Origin: Listeria cornellensis FSL F6-0969
GTDB taxonomy: Bacteria; Bacillota; Bacilli; Lactobacillales; Listeriaceae
Direction of reading: 5' to 3'
Length of the DNA: 64,000 nucleotides
NCBI RefSeq assembly: GCF_000525855.1
Contig: NZ_AODE01000011.1
Location: 44,477-108,476, forward strand
In this document: positions 28,103 through 36,881 of the stretch, one piece after another
Layout: every line of letters begins with the position of its first letter
Numbering within the stretch: the first letter of the stretch is position 1
Position numbers and translations under genes: made by a program
Notes under the pieces: model-generated
Database searches by the model: none
The model's input: the letters and a program-made list of their open reading frames with translations, nothing else
What the model was told of the DNA's origin: nothing

Positions 28103-28120
28103 TTTTAGGAGGTTATGGGA

Positions 28121-30109
28121 ATGTTGCGTGAACAGCAGAATTTTTATTATGGTGGGGATTATAACCCGGAGCAGTGGGATGAACGGGTTTGGTTAGAGGA
28201 TATGCGTTTGATGAAGAAGGCGGGCGTGAATTATGTCAGCGTCAATATTTTTAGTTGGGCGAAGTTGCAGCCGAATGAGGAGACGTATGATTTCACGACG
28301 CTCGATAAGATTATGAATATGCTTGCGGAAAATGGTATCGGGGCGGATTTGGCGACGGGGACTGCGGCGCCGCCTGCTTGGATTGCGCGGAAGTATCCGG
28401 AGTCGTTGCCGGTGGATGTCGACGGGACGCGTTTGTTGCCAGGGTCGAGACAGCATTATTGTCCGAATAGTGTGGATTATGCGCGTTTGGCGGGGGCGTT
28501 GACGCGAAAAGTGGCGGAGCGGTACCATGACCATCCGGCGCTTGTGATGTGGCATATTAACAATGAGTATGGGTGCCATATTGGCGAGTGTTATTGCGGG
28601 AAATGCCAAACTGATTTTCAGGACTGGTTGAAGGGGAAGTATGGCACGACGGAGCAGTTGAACGTGAGTTGGTCGACAGATTTTTGGAGTCAGCGGTATT
28701 ATGAATGGGAGGAAATTTTCTTGCCTGGGAAGACGCCGACGTACGCGAATCCGAATCAGCAGGTGGACTTTAAGCGATTCATGAGTGATTCGTTGCTGGA
28801 TTTGTATAAAATGGAGCGGGATATTTTGCGGGAGTTTTCGGTGGATATTCCGATTATGACGAATTTGATGGGGCTGCATAAGCCGATTGATGGCTTTAAA
28901 TGGGCGCCGGAGATGGATTTGGTGTCTTGGGATGCGTATCCTGATCCGCATGACGTGATTCCGTACGCGCAATTTATGGCGCATGATTTGACGCGGAGTT
29001 TGAAGAAAAAGCCGTTTTTATTAATGGAGCAGGCGGCGAGTGCGGTGAATTGGCGGAGTCAGAATGGGGTGAAGACGCCAGGCGTGATGCGGTTGTGGAG
29101 TTATGAGTCGATTGCGCATGGTGCGGACGGGATCATGTTTTTCCAATGGCGGGCGTCTCAAGGTGGTGCGGAGAAGTTTCATAGTGGGATGGTGCCGCAT
29201 TCTGGTGATGAGGACAGCCGTAATTTTAGAGAGGTTGCGGAGTTGGGGCAGGAGTTGCGCGGATTGGACGAGCTCGTTGGTTCGGAGTTTGATGCGCAAG
29301 TCGCGATTGTTTTTGATTGGGAAAATTGGTGGGCGCTGGAGCTTGATTCGAAACCGTCTGATTTGGTGACGTATATGCGCCAGTTATTGGCTTATTACAA
29401 GGTGTTGCATCGCCTGAACGTGCGGGTTGATTTTGTGCATCCGAGTGAGGATTTGACGGGTTATAAAGTGGTATTTGCACCAGCTAGTTATCAGGCTTCG
29501 CGGGATTTTGCGGCAAAAGTGACGGAATACGTGGAGGCGGGCGGTCATTTTGTCGCGAACTTCTTTAGTGGTATCGTGGACGAGAATGAGCGCGTGTATT
29601 TGGGCGGTTATCCAGGTGCGTATCGCGATGTGCTGGGCATTTATGTGGAGGAATTTGCGCCTCTAAAACATGGGGAGAAACACGAAATTCAGACGCAGTA
29701 TGGTGATTTTGATATTGCGGTTTGGGAGGAAGTGATTCATTTACGTGGCGCGGAGGCGATTGCATCGTTTAAGGACGGGTATATGAAGGATATGCCGGCT
29801 GTGGCGGTGAATAAGTTTGGCGCGGGAACGGCGTATTATGTCGGGACGCAGCCGGATTCGGGTTATTTGGAGCGCTTGTTGCGAGATTGTCTGGATGCGG
29901 CGGACATTGCGCCTGCTTTTGCTGTGCCGGATGGTGTGGAAGTGACGGTGCGCCGCAAAGGGGACGTGACGTATTACTTCTTTTTGAATCACACAGATGT
30001 GACGCAAGTTTTCCCGATTGGTGGAACTTTTGCGGAACTGGTTGGCGGCGGAGCGGTCGCGGACTTTATGACGTTGCCTGCGCGTGATGTGAAAATTTTA
30101 AAAGGATGA
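28121..30109 (+). CDS. glycoside hydrolase family 42 beta-galactosidase
   Basis: This encodes 662 residues from ATG 28121; AGGAGG at 28108-28113 is too close to the in-frame ATG at 28115. The GH42 pattern is unmistakable: NFYYGGDYNPEQW near the N-terminus, WHINNEYGCH with the acid/base Glu149, and FLLMEQAAS with the nucleophile Glu near residue 305. A zinc-binding cysteine cluster (Cys114, then CHIGECYCGKC) is intact. A trimerisation domain and a small C-terminal beta domain follow. No signal peptide is present, so it cleaves terminal beta-galactose in the cytoplasm from sugars brought in by the ABC system. The GH36 gene follows 15 bases later. Confidence 0.95.
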   Translation: MLREQQNFYYGGDYNPEQWDERVWLEDMRLMKKAGVNYVSVNIFSWAKLQPNEETYDFTTLDKIMNMLAENGIGADLATGTAAPPAWIARKYPESLPVDVDGTRLLPGSRQHYCPNSVDYARLAGALTRKVAERYHDHPALVMWHINNEYGCHIGECYCGKCQTDFQDWLKGKYGTTEQLNVSWSTDFWSQRYYEWEEIFLPGKTPTYANPNQQVDFKRFMSDSLLDLYKMERDILREFSVDIPIMTNLMGLHKPIDGFKWAPEMDLVSWDAYPDPHDVIPYAQFMAHDLTRSLKKKPFLLMEQAASAVNWRSQNGVKTPGVMRLWSYESIAHGADGIMFFQWRASQGGAEKFHSGMVPHSGDEDSRNFREVAELGQELRGLDELVGSEFDAQVAIVFDWENWWALELDSKPSDLVTYMRQLLAYYKVLHRLNVRVDFVHPSEDLTGYKVVFAPASYQASRDFAAKVTEYVEAGGHFVANFFSGIVDENERVYLGGYPGAYRDVLGIYVEEFAPLKHGEKHEIQTQYGDFDIAVWEEVIHLRGAEAIASFKDGYMKDMPAVAVNKFGAGTAYYVGTQPDSGYLERLLRDCLDAADIAPAFAVPDGVEVTVRRKGDVTYYFFLNHTDVTQVFPIGGTFAELVGGGAVADFMTLPARDVKILKG

Positions 30110-30124
30110 TGGAGGTGCGCGCAA

Positions 30125-32317
30125 ATGGGAATTTTTTATGATGAGGCGCAGCGGGTGTTTCATTTACGCGGAAAAGATGTGAGCTATGTGCTCGGCGTTG
30201 TGCGTGAGGGCTATTTGGCGCATTTGTATTATGGGAAAGGGATTCGTGAATTCGCGGGTTCCAATGGTTTGACGTTCATTAAGCGGGATTTCTCGCCGAG
30301 TGTTGGCATTGGGGACGAGACGTTTTCACTGGATTCGTTGCCGCAGGAGTATCCGCAATATGGCAATACGGATTTTCGGAAACCGGCGTATCAGGTGAAG
30401 GGTGCGGACGGGACGACGATTTCGGATTTGCGCTATGATTCTCACTGCATTTTTGCTGGAAAAGTGGCGCTGGACGGATTGCCGGCGACGTATGTGGAGA
30501 GTGATGGTGACGCGGATACGCTTGAAATCACGATGGTGGATGCGATTCTCGGATTGCGTGTCATTTTGCAGTATACGGTTTTTGTGGCGGAAAATGTGAT
30601 TACGAGGTCTGCGCGATTTATAAATGATGGACAAGAAGCTTTGCAAATTTTGAAGGCGGCTAGCGCGAGTGTGGATTTCAAGGATAGTGATTATGATTTG
30701 TTGACGTTGCCGGGTGCTTGGGGAAATGAGCGACAAGTGGAGCGCGCGCCGTTGCGCCACGGGATGCAGAGCGTGGATAGTGTGCGTGGTGGGAGTAGCC
30801 ATCAGCAGAATCCATTTGTGGCTTTGCTCGGTAAAAATGCGACGGAGGACGCGGGTGAGGTATATGGCTTTAACTTGGTCTACAGCGGGAATTTCGAAGC
30901 GTCTGTAGAGGTCGATCAGTTTGCGACGACGCGGGTCATACTTGGGCTTCATTCGTTTAATTTTGACTGGGAACTGGAGCGAGGCGCGGAGTTCCAAACG
31001 CCAGAAATCGTGATGGTATACTCGGACACTGGGCTTGGCTGCATGTCTCGCCAGTATCACCGTTTTTACCAAAAACACTTATTACGAGGTGTTTGCCGTG
31101 ACCAAACTCGCCCGATTCTGGTAAATAATTGGGAAGCGACGTATTTTGATTTTACCGAAGAAAAGATTTTGGATATTGCAAAAGTTGGCGGGAAGCTTGG
31201 AATGGAACTTCTTGTGTTGGATGACGGCTGGTTTGGCAAGCGAAATTCAGATAAATCCTCACTTGGAGATTGGTTCGTAAACGATGAAAAACTGCCAAAT
31301 GGGCTTAAAAATCTAGCGGAAAACGTAAACAATCTCGGAATGAAATTTGGATTATGGTTTGAACCTGAAATGGTATCAGTGGATAGCGATCTTTACAGAG
31401 AGCATCCAGAATGGTGTATTCATGTTCCGAAACGCGCGAAATCAGAGAGTCGAAACCAGCTCGTTCTTGATTTTTCACGTGAAGATGTTTGCGCAGAAAT
31501 TACGCGTCGGATGGCAGCGATTTTGGAAGAAGTGCCAGTTAGTTATGTGAAATGGGATATGAATCGACATTTGACCGAGGTTGGCTCCGCGTATTTCCCG
31601 AGTAATCGGCAACAAGAGATTTCGCACCGTCACATTTTAGGCGTGTACAGCGTCATGGATACAATCACTACACAATTTCCTGATATTTTATTCGAGAGTT
31701 GCTCTGGCGGTGGCGGGCGTTTTGATCCGGGCATGCTTTACTACATGCCGCAAACGTGGACGAGCGACAATACCGACGCCGTTTCCCGCCTGAAAATTCA
31801 ATACGGCACGAGTCTTGTTTACCCGATTGTCACGATGGGTTCCCATGTTTCTAGTGCTCCGAATCATCAAGTTGGGCGCTTTACCTCACTAGAAATGCGC
31901 GGAAACGTTGCAATGTCAGGGAATCTAGGCTACGAGCTCGATTTAACAACGCTAACCGATGCCGAACAAAAAATAGTAAAACAACAAATCGCGACATACA
32001 AAGAAATTCGACAACTTATCCAATTCGGCGATTTCTACCGCTTAAAAAGTCCTTTTGAAGGAAATGAAACGGCTTGGATGTTCGTCGATGAGGCGAAAAC
32101 AGAATGCTATGTATTCTACTTCCAAGTCTTGGCTGTACCAGCAAGACCATTGCAATTCGTGAAGCTAGCAGGTCTAAATGAAGCAGCGCAATACCAATTA
32201 CGCGGAACAGAGCAGGTATTCGGTGGCGATGAACTAATGTATGCAGGAGTCAAAGTCCCAACAGCACTCATCGGCGACTTCCAAACGGTAAGCTGGCACT
32301 TCCAGTTAAGAAAATAG
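30125..32317 (+). CDS. glycoside hydrolase family 36 alpha-galactosidase
   Basis: This encodes 730 residues, the usual GH36 length, behind GGAGG at 30111-30115. An N-terminal beta-supersandwich is followed by the barrel with LVLDDGWFGKRN, the nucleophile motif YVKWDMNR (Asp478) and the acid/base motif TWTSDNTDA (Asp548), including ESCSGGGGRFD between them. It releases alpha-linked galactose from raffinose-family sugars or melibiose in the cytoplasm. With the GH42 enzyme this operon can process both alpha- and beta-galactosides. It is the last gene of the galactoside operon. Confidence 0.95.
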   Translation: MGIFYDEAQRVFHLRGKDVSYVLGVVREGYLAHLYYGKGIREFAGSNGLTFIKRDFSPSVGIGDETFSLDSLPQEYPQYGNTDFRKPAYQVKGADGTTISDLRYDSHCIFAGKVALDGLPATYVESDGDADTLEITMVDAILGLRVILQYTVFVAENVITRSARFINDGQEALQILKAASASVDFKDSDYDLLTLPGAWGNERQVERAPLRHGMQSVDSVRGGSSHQQNPFVALLGKNATEDAGEVYGFNLVYSGNFEASVEVDQFATTRVILGLHSFNFDWELERGAEFQTPEIVMVYSDTGLGCMSRQYHRFYQKHLLRGVCRDQTRPILVNNWEATYFDFTEEKILDIAKVGGKLGMELLVLDDGWFGKRNSDKSSLGDWFVNDEKLPNGLKNLAENVNNLGMKFGLWFEPEMVSVDSDLYREHPEWCIHVPKRAKSESRNQLVLDFSREDVCAEITRRMAAILEEVPVSYVKWDMNRHLTEVGSAYFPSNRQQEISHRHILGVYSVMDTITTQFPDILFESCSGGGGRFDPGMLYYMPQTWTSDNTDAVSRLKIQYGTSLVYPIVTMGSHVSSAPNHQVGRFTSLEMRGNVAMSGNLGYELDLTTLTDAEQKIVKQQIATYKEIRQLIQFGDFYRLKSPFEGNETAWMFVDEAKTECYVFYFQVLAVPARPLQFVKLAGLNEAAQYQLRGTEQVFGGDELMYAGVKVPTALIGDFQTVSWHFQLRK

Positions 32318-32393
32318 CAATATTCACCCAAAAATGAGCTGAACTATGGTAAAATGAATGTTTGATAGATTACAAAAAAGGAGAGTTTTAAAA

Positions 32394-32750
32394 ATGGGAT
32401 TTTCAGAAGCATTCAAGGCGTTTTGGGGGAATTATATTAATTTTAGCGGTAGAGCAAGCCGTTCGGAGTATTGGTTTGCACAGTTGGCACTTTGGATTAT
32501 TTTCTTCGTACTAGGAATCTTTAGTTATGTTAGTGAATTTATTTATTATTTAGACGGGCTTTTCGGGTTGATTGTTATTCTTCCGATGCTAAGCCTAGCG
32601 ATTCGTCGTCTACACGACACAAACAAGCGCGGTTGGTTTATTCTGTTGGGGCTTATCCCATTAGTTGGTTGGATTATCATGCTTGTCTTCTACTGTACAG
32701 CAGGAGATAGAGGTTCGAACCGCTTTGGCGAAGACCCACTAGCGAAGTAA
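32394..32750 (+). CDS. DUF805-family small membrane protein
   Basis: This encodes 118 residues from ATG 32394, with AAGGAGAG upstream. The DUF805 signature is present: FWGNYINFSGRASRSEYW at the start, then LAIRRLHDTNKRGWF and a C-terminal GSNRFGEDPL. Three to four hydrophobic segments are visible. The family is widespread in bacterial membranes and has no settled function. It stands alone between the galactoside operon and a terminator shared with the convergent MerR gene. Confidence 0.88.
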   Translation: MGFSEAFKAFWGNYINFSGRASRSEYWFAQLALWIIFFVLGIFSYVSEFIYYLDGLFGLIVILPMLSLAIRRLHDTNKRGWFILLGLIPLVGWIIMLVFYCTAGDRGSNRFGEDPLAK

Positions 32751-32758
32751 TATGAAAA

Positions 32759-32803
32759 AAAAGTTTGAAATTCTGCGTCAAAACAGAACTTCAAACTTTT
32801 TTA
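32759..32803. terminator. bidirectional terminator between DUF805 and merR genes
   Basis: AAAAGTTTGAA and TTCAAACTTTT arms, with an inner TTCTG/CAGAA extension, form a long stem. T6 lies on the right and A8 on the left. Confidence 0.85.
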
Positions 32804-33166
32804 TTTCACCGAAGTCGCAATCAGTTTTTCATAATTCTCAATCTTATATTGCAGTTCACTTTCCACGCTCGTCAAATTCTGCAACTGCTCTTGAATGAAA
32901 GCTTGGTGGTTCTGCAAAAGCTCAACTCGCTGCGGTGCAGTGTGTTCGCCTGCTAAAAATAACTCTGTATACTCTCTGATCTGAGCGACTGGCATTTGCG
33001 TAGCTTTTAGCCGAATCACGAATCGGAGCCAAGCAATGTGCTGCTCATCAAATTCCCGCTCGCCATTCGCATTTCTATGAGGCGTGATAATTTTCTCTTT
33101 TTCGTAATATCGCAATGTATACGTGCTCAAACCGACCAATTTTGCAGTTTCTCCAATAGAATACAT
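32801..33166 (-). CDS. MerR-family transcriptional regulator
   Basis: This encodes 121 residues. The MerR winged helix opens the protein (MYSIGETAKLVGLSTYTLRY, then YEKEKIITPHRNANGEREF), with a dimerising coiled coil after about residue 80 (FIQEQLQNLTSVESELQYK). There are no metal-binding Cys pairs at the C-terminus, so it belongs with the MerR relatives that sense organic or aldehyde stress rather than metals. It is divergent from a short-chain dehydrogenase gene whose promoter has the stretched 19-base spacer that MerR proteins act on. Confidence 0.9.
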   Translation of the reverse strand: MYSIGETAKLVGLSTYTLRYYEKEKIITPHRNANGEREFDEQHIAWLRFVIRLKATQMPVAQIREYTELFLAGEHTAPQRVELLQNHQAFIQEQLQNLTSVESELQYKIENYEKLIATSVK

Positions 33167-33184
33167 CGAAATCCTCCTAAATGC

Positions 33185-33215
33185 TTGACTTAGAGTTTAC
33201 TATAAGGTCTATACT
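33185..33215 (+). promoter_or_regulatory. MerR-type promoter of the SDR gene
   Basis: TTGACT (33185-33190) and TATACT (33210-33215) are 19 bases apart. CTTAGAG-TTTA-CTATAAG at 33189-33206 is a dyad with one mismatch filling the spacer. This is the classical architecture in which MerR proteins untwist DNA to activate transcription. Confidence 0.8.
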
Positions 33216-33262
33216 TGCAACTATACCATAAATATCCGGCGAAAGTCATTGGAGGAATGAAG

Positions 33263-34030
33263 ATGAAATATACAGTCATTACGGGAGCGAGTTCAGGAAT
33301 TGGTTACGAAACGGCGCTAGCCTTTGCGATGAGAGGAAAAAACCTGGTCGTCGTGGCTCGTCGCGAAACAGAGCTGACGCAACTAAAAGCAGAAATTGCG
33401 AAAATCCGAGCAGATGTAGATGTACAAATCAAAATAGCAGATTTGACAGTAGCAGAAAATGTTTACGGCTTGTACCATGATTTAAAAGATTTAGAACTGG
33501 AAACATGGGTAAATAACGCTGGATTCGGTAATTTTGATACAGTAGGCGAACAGAAATTATCCAAAATCGAGTCGATGCTACATTTAAATATCGAAGCCTT
33601 GACGATTCTGTCCTCGCTCTTCGTCCGAGATTACGCCGATGTTGATGGCACGCAGCTAATCAATATATCCTCAGGCGGCGGATATACAATCGTTCCCAAC
33701 GCCGTCACTTACTGCGCAACCAAATTCTACGTCAGCGCTTTTACAGAAGGTTTATCACATGAACTAAAAGCCAACAACGCAAAAATGCAAGCTAAAGTTC
33801 TAGCCCCAGCAGCGACGGAAACCGAATTTGCCAAACGCGCACGTGACGAAGAAACATTTGAGTATAAAGGCGCGGTAGCAAAATACCATACAAGTAAAGA
33901 AATGGCAGGTTTTCTATTAGACCTATATGACAGTGAAAAAGTGCTTGGCATCGTGGAGACGGATAATTATACGTTCCAACTGAAAGATCCGCAATTCCAT
34001 TATGCAACAAGAGCCCAAACATCTAAATAG
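33263..34030 (+). CDS. short-chain dehydrogenase/reductase
   Basis: This encodes 255 residues from ATG 33263, chosen because GGAGG at 33251-33255 is too close to the ATG at 33257. The Rossmann dinucleotide motif TGASSGIG is at about residues 7-14, the structural NNAG motif is in WVNNAGFGNFD, and the catalytic Ser and YxxxK are in NISSGGGYTIVPNAVTYCATK. Arg residues after the second strand (VVARR) favour NADP(H). The substrate is unknown. Control by the divergent MerR protein suggests a role in detoxifying a reactive carbonyl or similar stress compound, by inference. Confidence 0.9.
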   Translation: MKYTVITGASSGIGYETALAFAMRGKNLVVVARRETELTQLKAEIAKIRADVDVQIKIADLTVAENVYGLYHDLKDLELETWVNNAGFGNFDTVGEQKLSKIESMLHLNIEALTILSSLFVRDYADVDGTQLINISSGGGYTIVPNAVTYCATKFYVSAFTEGLSHELKANNAKMQAKVLAPAATETEFAKRARDEETFEYKGAVAKYHTSKEMAGFLLDLYDSEKVLGIVETDNYTFQLKDPQFHYATRAQTSK

Positions 34031-34037
34031 CGCCAAA

Positions 34038-34066
34038 AACAGGTCGTTCCTAGCGATCTGTTTTTT
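34038..34066 (+). terminator. terminator of the SDR gene
   Basis: ACAGGTCG and CGATCTGT pair around TTCCTAG with one G-U, followed by TTTTTT. Confidence 0.8.
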
Positions 34067-34072
34067 CACGTC

Positions 34073-34107
34073 TTTACATACGTGTTAATACGTGTTATCA
34101 TGTTAAT
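34073..34107 (+). promoter_or_regulatory. hicAB promoter with tandem repeats
   Basis: TTTACA (34073-34078) and TATCAT (34096-34101) are 17 bases apart. TACGTGTTA occurs twice and a variant CATGTTA follows, in tandem across the promoter, a likely site for HicB autoregulation (inference). Confidence 0.65.
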
Positions 34108-34129
34108 ACAGAGAAAAGGAGGTATGAGT

Positions 34130-34318
34130 ATGCCGATAACTCCTAAGAAAATGGCGAGGATATTGAAAAAGAATGGGTTCAAGCACATCAGGACGCAAGG
34201 ATCGCACATGTTTTTCAAAAATCCAGTATCAAACAGGGCGACGACAGTACCATACCACAGCAAGACACTAGGAAAAGGGCTAGAGCAGGCAATTTTAAAA
34301 CAGGCAGGATTAAAGTAG
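34130..34318 (+). CDS. hicA: HicA-family mRNA interferase toxin
   Basis: This encodes 62 residues from ATG 34130. AGGAGG at 34117-34122 gives seven-base spacing, while ATG 34124 is too near. The fold is the small dsRNA-binding-like HicA: MPITPKKMARILKKNGFKHI, then TQGSHMFFKNP with the conserved catalytic His, and ending GLEQAILKQAGLK. It cleaves mRNA when not bound by HicB. The partner antitoxin gene follows 29 bases downstream, the usual toxin-first order for hic loci. Confidence 0.92.
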   Translation: MPITPKKMARILKKNGFKHIRTQGSHMFFKNPVSNRATTVPYHSKTLGKGLEQAILKQAGLK

Positions 34319-34347
34319 TAGATATCCAACAATGAGAGGAGGAGTGT

Positions 34348-34758
34348 ATGATGGAATTCCCGAAAAAAGTATATTATCCAGCGATTTATCATCCAGAAGA
34401 AGATGGCGGTTACTGGGTTTCGTTTCCTGATATTCCAGAAGTACTATCTGGGGGCGAGGATATTGCTGCAGCAACAGAAATGGCGGAGGACGCATTAGGT
34501 ATTTATTTGTATGATCTGGAGGAGAACGGGGAGTCTCTTCCAACTGTGTCAAACCCAGGATATGTTTCTGTAGATGAAGAAGGTGCTTTTATCGCGTTGA
34601 TTGATTTCGATTACTTAGCTTACAAAATAAAGAATGGCAATCAATCAGTAAAAAAGACGCTTACAATCCCGTCTTGGTTAAATAGTCTGGCAGAAAGAGA
34701 AAATATCAACTTCTCACAAACACTGCAAGAAAGTTTGAAAGAGAAATTAAACGTATAG
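34348..34758 (+). CDS. hicB: HicB-family antitoxin
   Basis: This encodes 136 residues behind AGGAGGAG. The N-terminal HicB fold is clear: YYPAIYHPEEDGGYWVSFPD, IPEVLSGGEDIAAATEMAED and ALGIYLYDLEENGESLP. A C-terminal DNA-binding part (TIPSWLNSLAERENINFSQT) resembles a ribbon-helix-helix. The N-terminal domain neutralises HicA and the C-terminal domain probably binds the repeats in the hic promoter. A hairpin shared with the convergent lipoprotein gene follows. Confidence 0.92.
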   Translation: MMEFPKKVYYPAIYHPEEDGGYWVSFPDIPEVLSGGEDIAAATEMAEDALGIYLYDLEENGESLPTVSNPGYVSVDEEGAFIALIDFDYLAYKIKNGNQSVKKTLTIPSWLNSLAERENINFSQTLQESLKEKLNV

Positions 34759-34765
34759 AAAAAAA

Positions 34766-34801
34766 ACGCTAGTTCGCGACTAATGCTGAACTAGCGTTTC
34801 A
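34766..34801. terminator. bidirectional terminator between hicB and the lipoprotein gene
   Basis: AACGCTAGTTC and GAACTAGCGTT form an 11-base perfect stem with A- and T-rich flanks. Confidence 0.88.
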
Positions 34802-34803
34802 TT

Positions 34804-35682
34804 TTATTCAAATTTACATTTTGTGAGTCCGCGTGACTGTGCGTTGGACAAAGTAACTTGTGTCTCGCCGTTAGAATTATTGAGTCCTTGGCAATTTTGG
34901 TTGAAGTGATAGCGTTTGCCGGTAGCTGTGATATAAACCATTTCACCTTGGTCATCTGCTGGCTGTTGCTCTTTGGCTTGCCTACGTTGTTCCGCTTTTC
35001 TTTGTTCTGCGGCTGCCTGTTCTTTTTGTTCGGCGACGATCCGTGCTTTCTCAGCTGCTGCTTTTTGATCGGCAACTCGTTTTTCTTCAGCTTTCCTATT
35101 TTCTTCCGCAATTCGAGCTGTTTCTACACGCTGAGCCTCGGCAATGCGCGCTTGTTCTTGTTTCTCCGCTTCCACACGTTTTGCCTCAGCAACTTGTTTT
35201 TCCTGCTCTATTTTCGCGACTTTTGCTTTATAAGTTTGATTGGCCTCATATGTAATATCTTTTGACTTGTTTAGACCTTTCCACGTGGTAGTGAGTACTG
35301 CCGTCCCGTCATAGGGCACTTCTGTCATTTCGAATGAGAAGTTCCCATCAGAATCTGAAGTTGCGGCTTGATCTGGCTGACCGCTTGCTACGAGTGTCAA
35401 CTCCGCGTTAGGCTTTGTTTTCCCAGTGATGGTGACGGTTCCGTTTTCATCCGATTTAAAGGTGCTTTCAGATTTCAAGACAAGCTTCGGCATTTTTGCT
35501 TTCTGCGTCGTAGTCGGTTCGTCTGCCTTTGTTAATTCGTCACTTGTAGCACCGCAACCCGCTAAAATAATCCCAACCATACCGATAGCTAGAAATAGTG
35601 ATATCCCTTTTTTGAAGCTTTTCTTCTTAGTGAAAAACATTAGTAAACCAATAAAAACACACGATAAAGCTAATTCTATCAT
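34804..35682 (-). CDS. membrane-anchored coiled-coil protein with C-terminal YHxxxxC-type domain
   Basis: This encodes 292 residues from an ATG preceded by GGGAGGAAGAT. It opens with a membrane segment (IELALSCVFIGLLMFF) and then a second hydrophobic stretch ending in the lipobox-like IILAGC. An Ig-like beta domain follows (LVLKSESTFKSDENGTVTIT), then an Ala/Glu/Lys-rich coiled coil of about 100 residues. The C-terminal motif, YITATGKRYHFNQNCQGLNN with a late Cys in GLTKCKFE, occurs on many secreted Firmicute proteins. It is probably surface-exposed. The function is unknown and no partner lies beside it. Confidence 0.7.
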   Translation of the reverse strand: MIELALSCVFIGLLMFFTKKKSFKKGISLFLAIGMVGIILAGCGATSDELTKADEPTTTQKAKMPKLVLKSESTFKSDENGTVTITGKTKPNAELTLVASGQPDQAATSDSDGNFSFEMTEVPYDGTAVLTTTWKGLNKSKDITYEANQTYKAKVAKIEQEKQVAEAKRVEAEKQEQARIAEAQRVETARIAEENRKAEEKRVADQKAAAEKARIVAEQKEQAAAEQRKAEQRRQAKEQQPADDQGEMVYITATGKRYHFNQNCQGLNNSNGETQVTLSNAQSRGLTKCKFE

Positions 35683-35803
35683 TTTTATCTTCCTCCCTAT
35701 ATATGTAAGTATACAACATCACAAAATAAAAGCAATATCTGGAAGTATAATTAGCAATTAATTAGGGTATACTCAAAGGATTAAGAAAATAGGAGGTTGT
35801 TTT

Positions 35804-36817
35804 ATGTGTACAAATATAAATATTAAGTCGACGGAAGGAAATACATACTGGGCTCGCACGATGGACTTTCCAATCAATCCTTTTGAGTATGGATGTGTCG
35901 TGTCTACTGTTCCTAAAAATCATCAAATCGAAGCTGATAGCGGAAATTGGACGAGTAAATATGCTTATATGGGCGTTAATTTATCAGGTTCCTACTGTTT
36001 CTTTGATGGTATAAACGAAGCGGGATTAGTTGGCGGATTACTATATTTGGAAGAATGTTCTTGGAGTACGCGAGAGGACCTTCAAAAAAGAAATCTCAAG
36101 CCATTGCTTGGTGAGGAAGTTTTGGCTTGGGTGCTTAGTCAATACAGTACTGTACAAGAAGTGAGTGAGGGAATGCGCCATTTTGGACTGGTTAATGAGA
36201 CGCTAGCTACATTGGCTGAGGGGAATCCAGACATGAACAGGCCAACAACGCTCCACTATACGTTCACAGATGTGACAGGCCATTCGATTGTACTAGAACC
36301 TACGGATAATGGAGCTTTCAGGATTTTTGAGAATACGATTGGCGTGATGACGAATAGCCCGACCTATGATTGGCACATGACGAATTTGCGGAATTATATT
36401 GAGTTATCCGACCATAATCGAGGTACTAAAAAATTAGAGGGCGACATGGCTATTCCACAAATTGAAAGTGGTTCAGGCCTACTTGGACTACCTGGTGATT
36501 TCACCTCCCCGTCACGATTCATCCGAGCTGTTTACCTATCAAGGTTCATGAATACACCGACAGATAGTGAGGCGATTGACGCGCTTTATAATCTATTTAA
36601 CACAGCTCAAATTGCTTCAGGATGGGAGGAAATATCTGATACAGCAAGCGATTTCACCAGCTACTGGAGTGGCTATGATACGAAATCCCGAACACTTTAT
36701 ATCAAGCCTTATGACACTTCAACTTTTTCTCGTGTTTGCTTAGCGGACGCAGATGCAACAATAGTTCAGTCCTTCGAAATTAGCCATACTTCTCAGTTTG
36801 CTGACATAGCCAAATAA
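35804..36817 (+). CDS. choloylglycine hydrolase/penicillin V acylase-family amidase
   Basis: This encodes 337 residues from ATG 35804 behind AGGAGG. After removal of Met the N-terminal nucleophile Cys2 is exposed (MCTNINIKSTEGNTYWARTM), and the conserved Arg and Asp of WARTMDF line the active site. Further family marks are FDGINEAGLVGGLLYLEE and the Asn/Arg region TNSPTYDWHMTNLRNYIEL. These enzymes split linear amides: bile salts, penicillin V or N-acyl signals. The sequence differs from the short Listeria Bsh pattern I recall, so bile-salt specificity should not be assumed. It is monocistronic, with its own terminator. Confidence 0.88.
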   Translation: MCTNINIKSTEGNTYWARTMDFPINPFEYGCVVSTVPKNHQIEADSGNWTSKYAYMGVNLSGSYCFFDGINEAGLVGGLLYLEECSWSTREDLQKRNLKPLLGEEVLAWVLSQYSTVQEVSEGMRHFGLVNETLATLAEGNPDMNRPTTLHYTFTDVTGHSIVLEPTDNGAFRIFENTIGVMTNSPTYDWHMTNLRNYIELSDHNRGTKKLEGDMAIPQIESGSGLLGLPGDFTSPSRFIRAVYLSRFMNTPTDSEAIDALYNLFNTAQIASGWEEISDTASDFTSYWSGYDTKSRTLYIKPYDTSTFSRVCLADADATIVQSFEISHTSQFADIAK

Positions 36818-36823
36818 AACAAG

Positions 36824-36881
36824 AAACGATATGGTTCTTAGATTTAAGATTTGATCTAGGGACTGTATCGTTTTTTTTTTA
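36824..36881 (+). terminator. terminator of the choloylglycine hydrolase-family gene
   Basis: AAACGATA and TATCGTTT close a long partly paired stem (TTCTTAGAT/ATCTAGGGA inside), followed by about ten T residues. Confidence 0.8.

Noticed and set aside
28193..28984. Long minus-strand frame of 263 codons
   Set aside because: It is antisense to the GH42 gene, very Arg/His/Ile-rich and without a ribosome site. It is a shadow of biased codon use. The same applies to minus-strand frames at 30326-31078, 51087-51677 and 43803-44528.
35804..36817. Naming the choloylglycine hydrolase-family gene bsh
   Set aside because: The catalytic Cys and Arg are present, but substrate preference between bile salts, penicillin V and other amides cannot be read safely from sequence.
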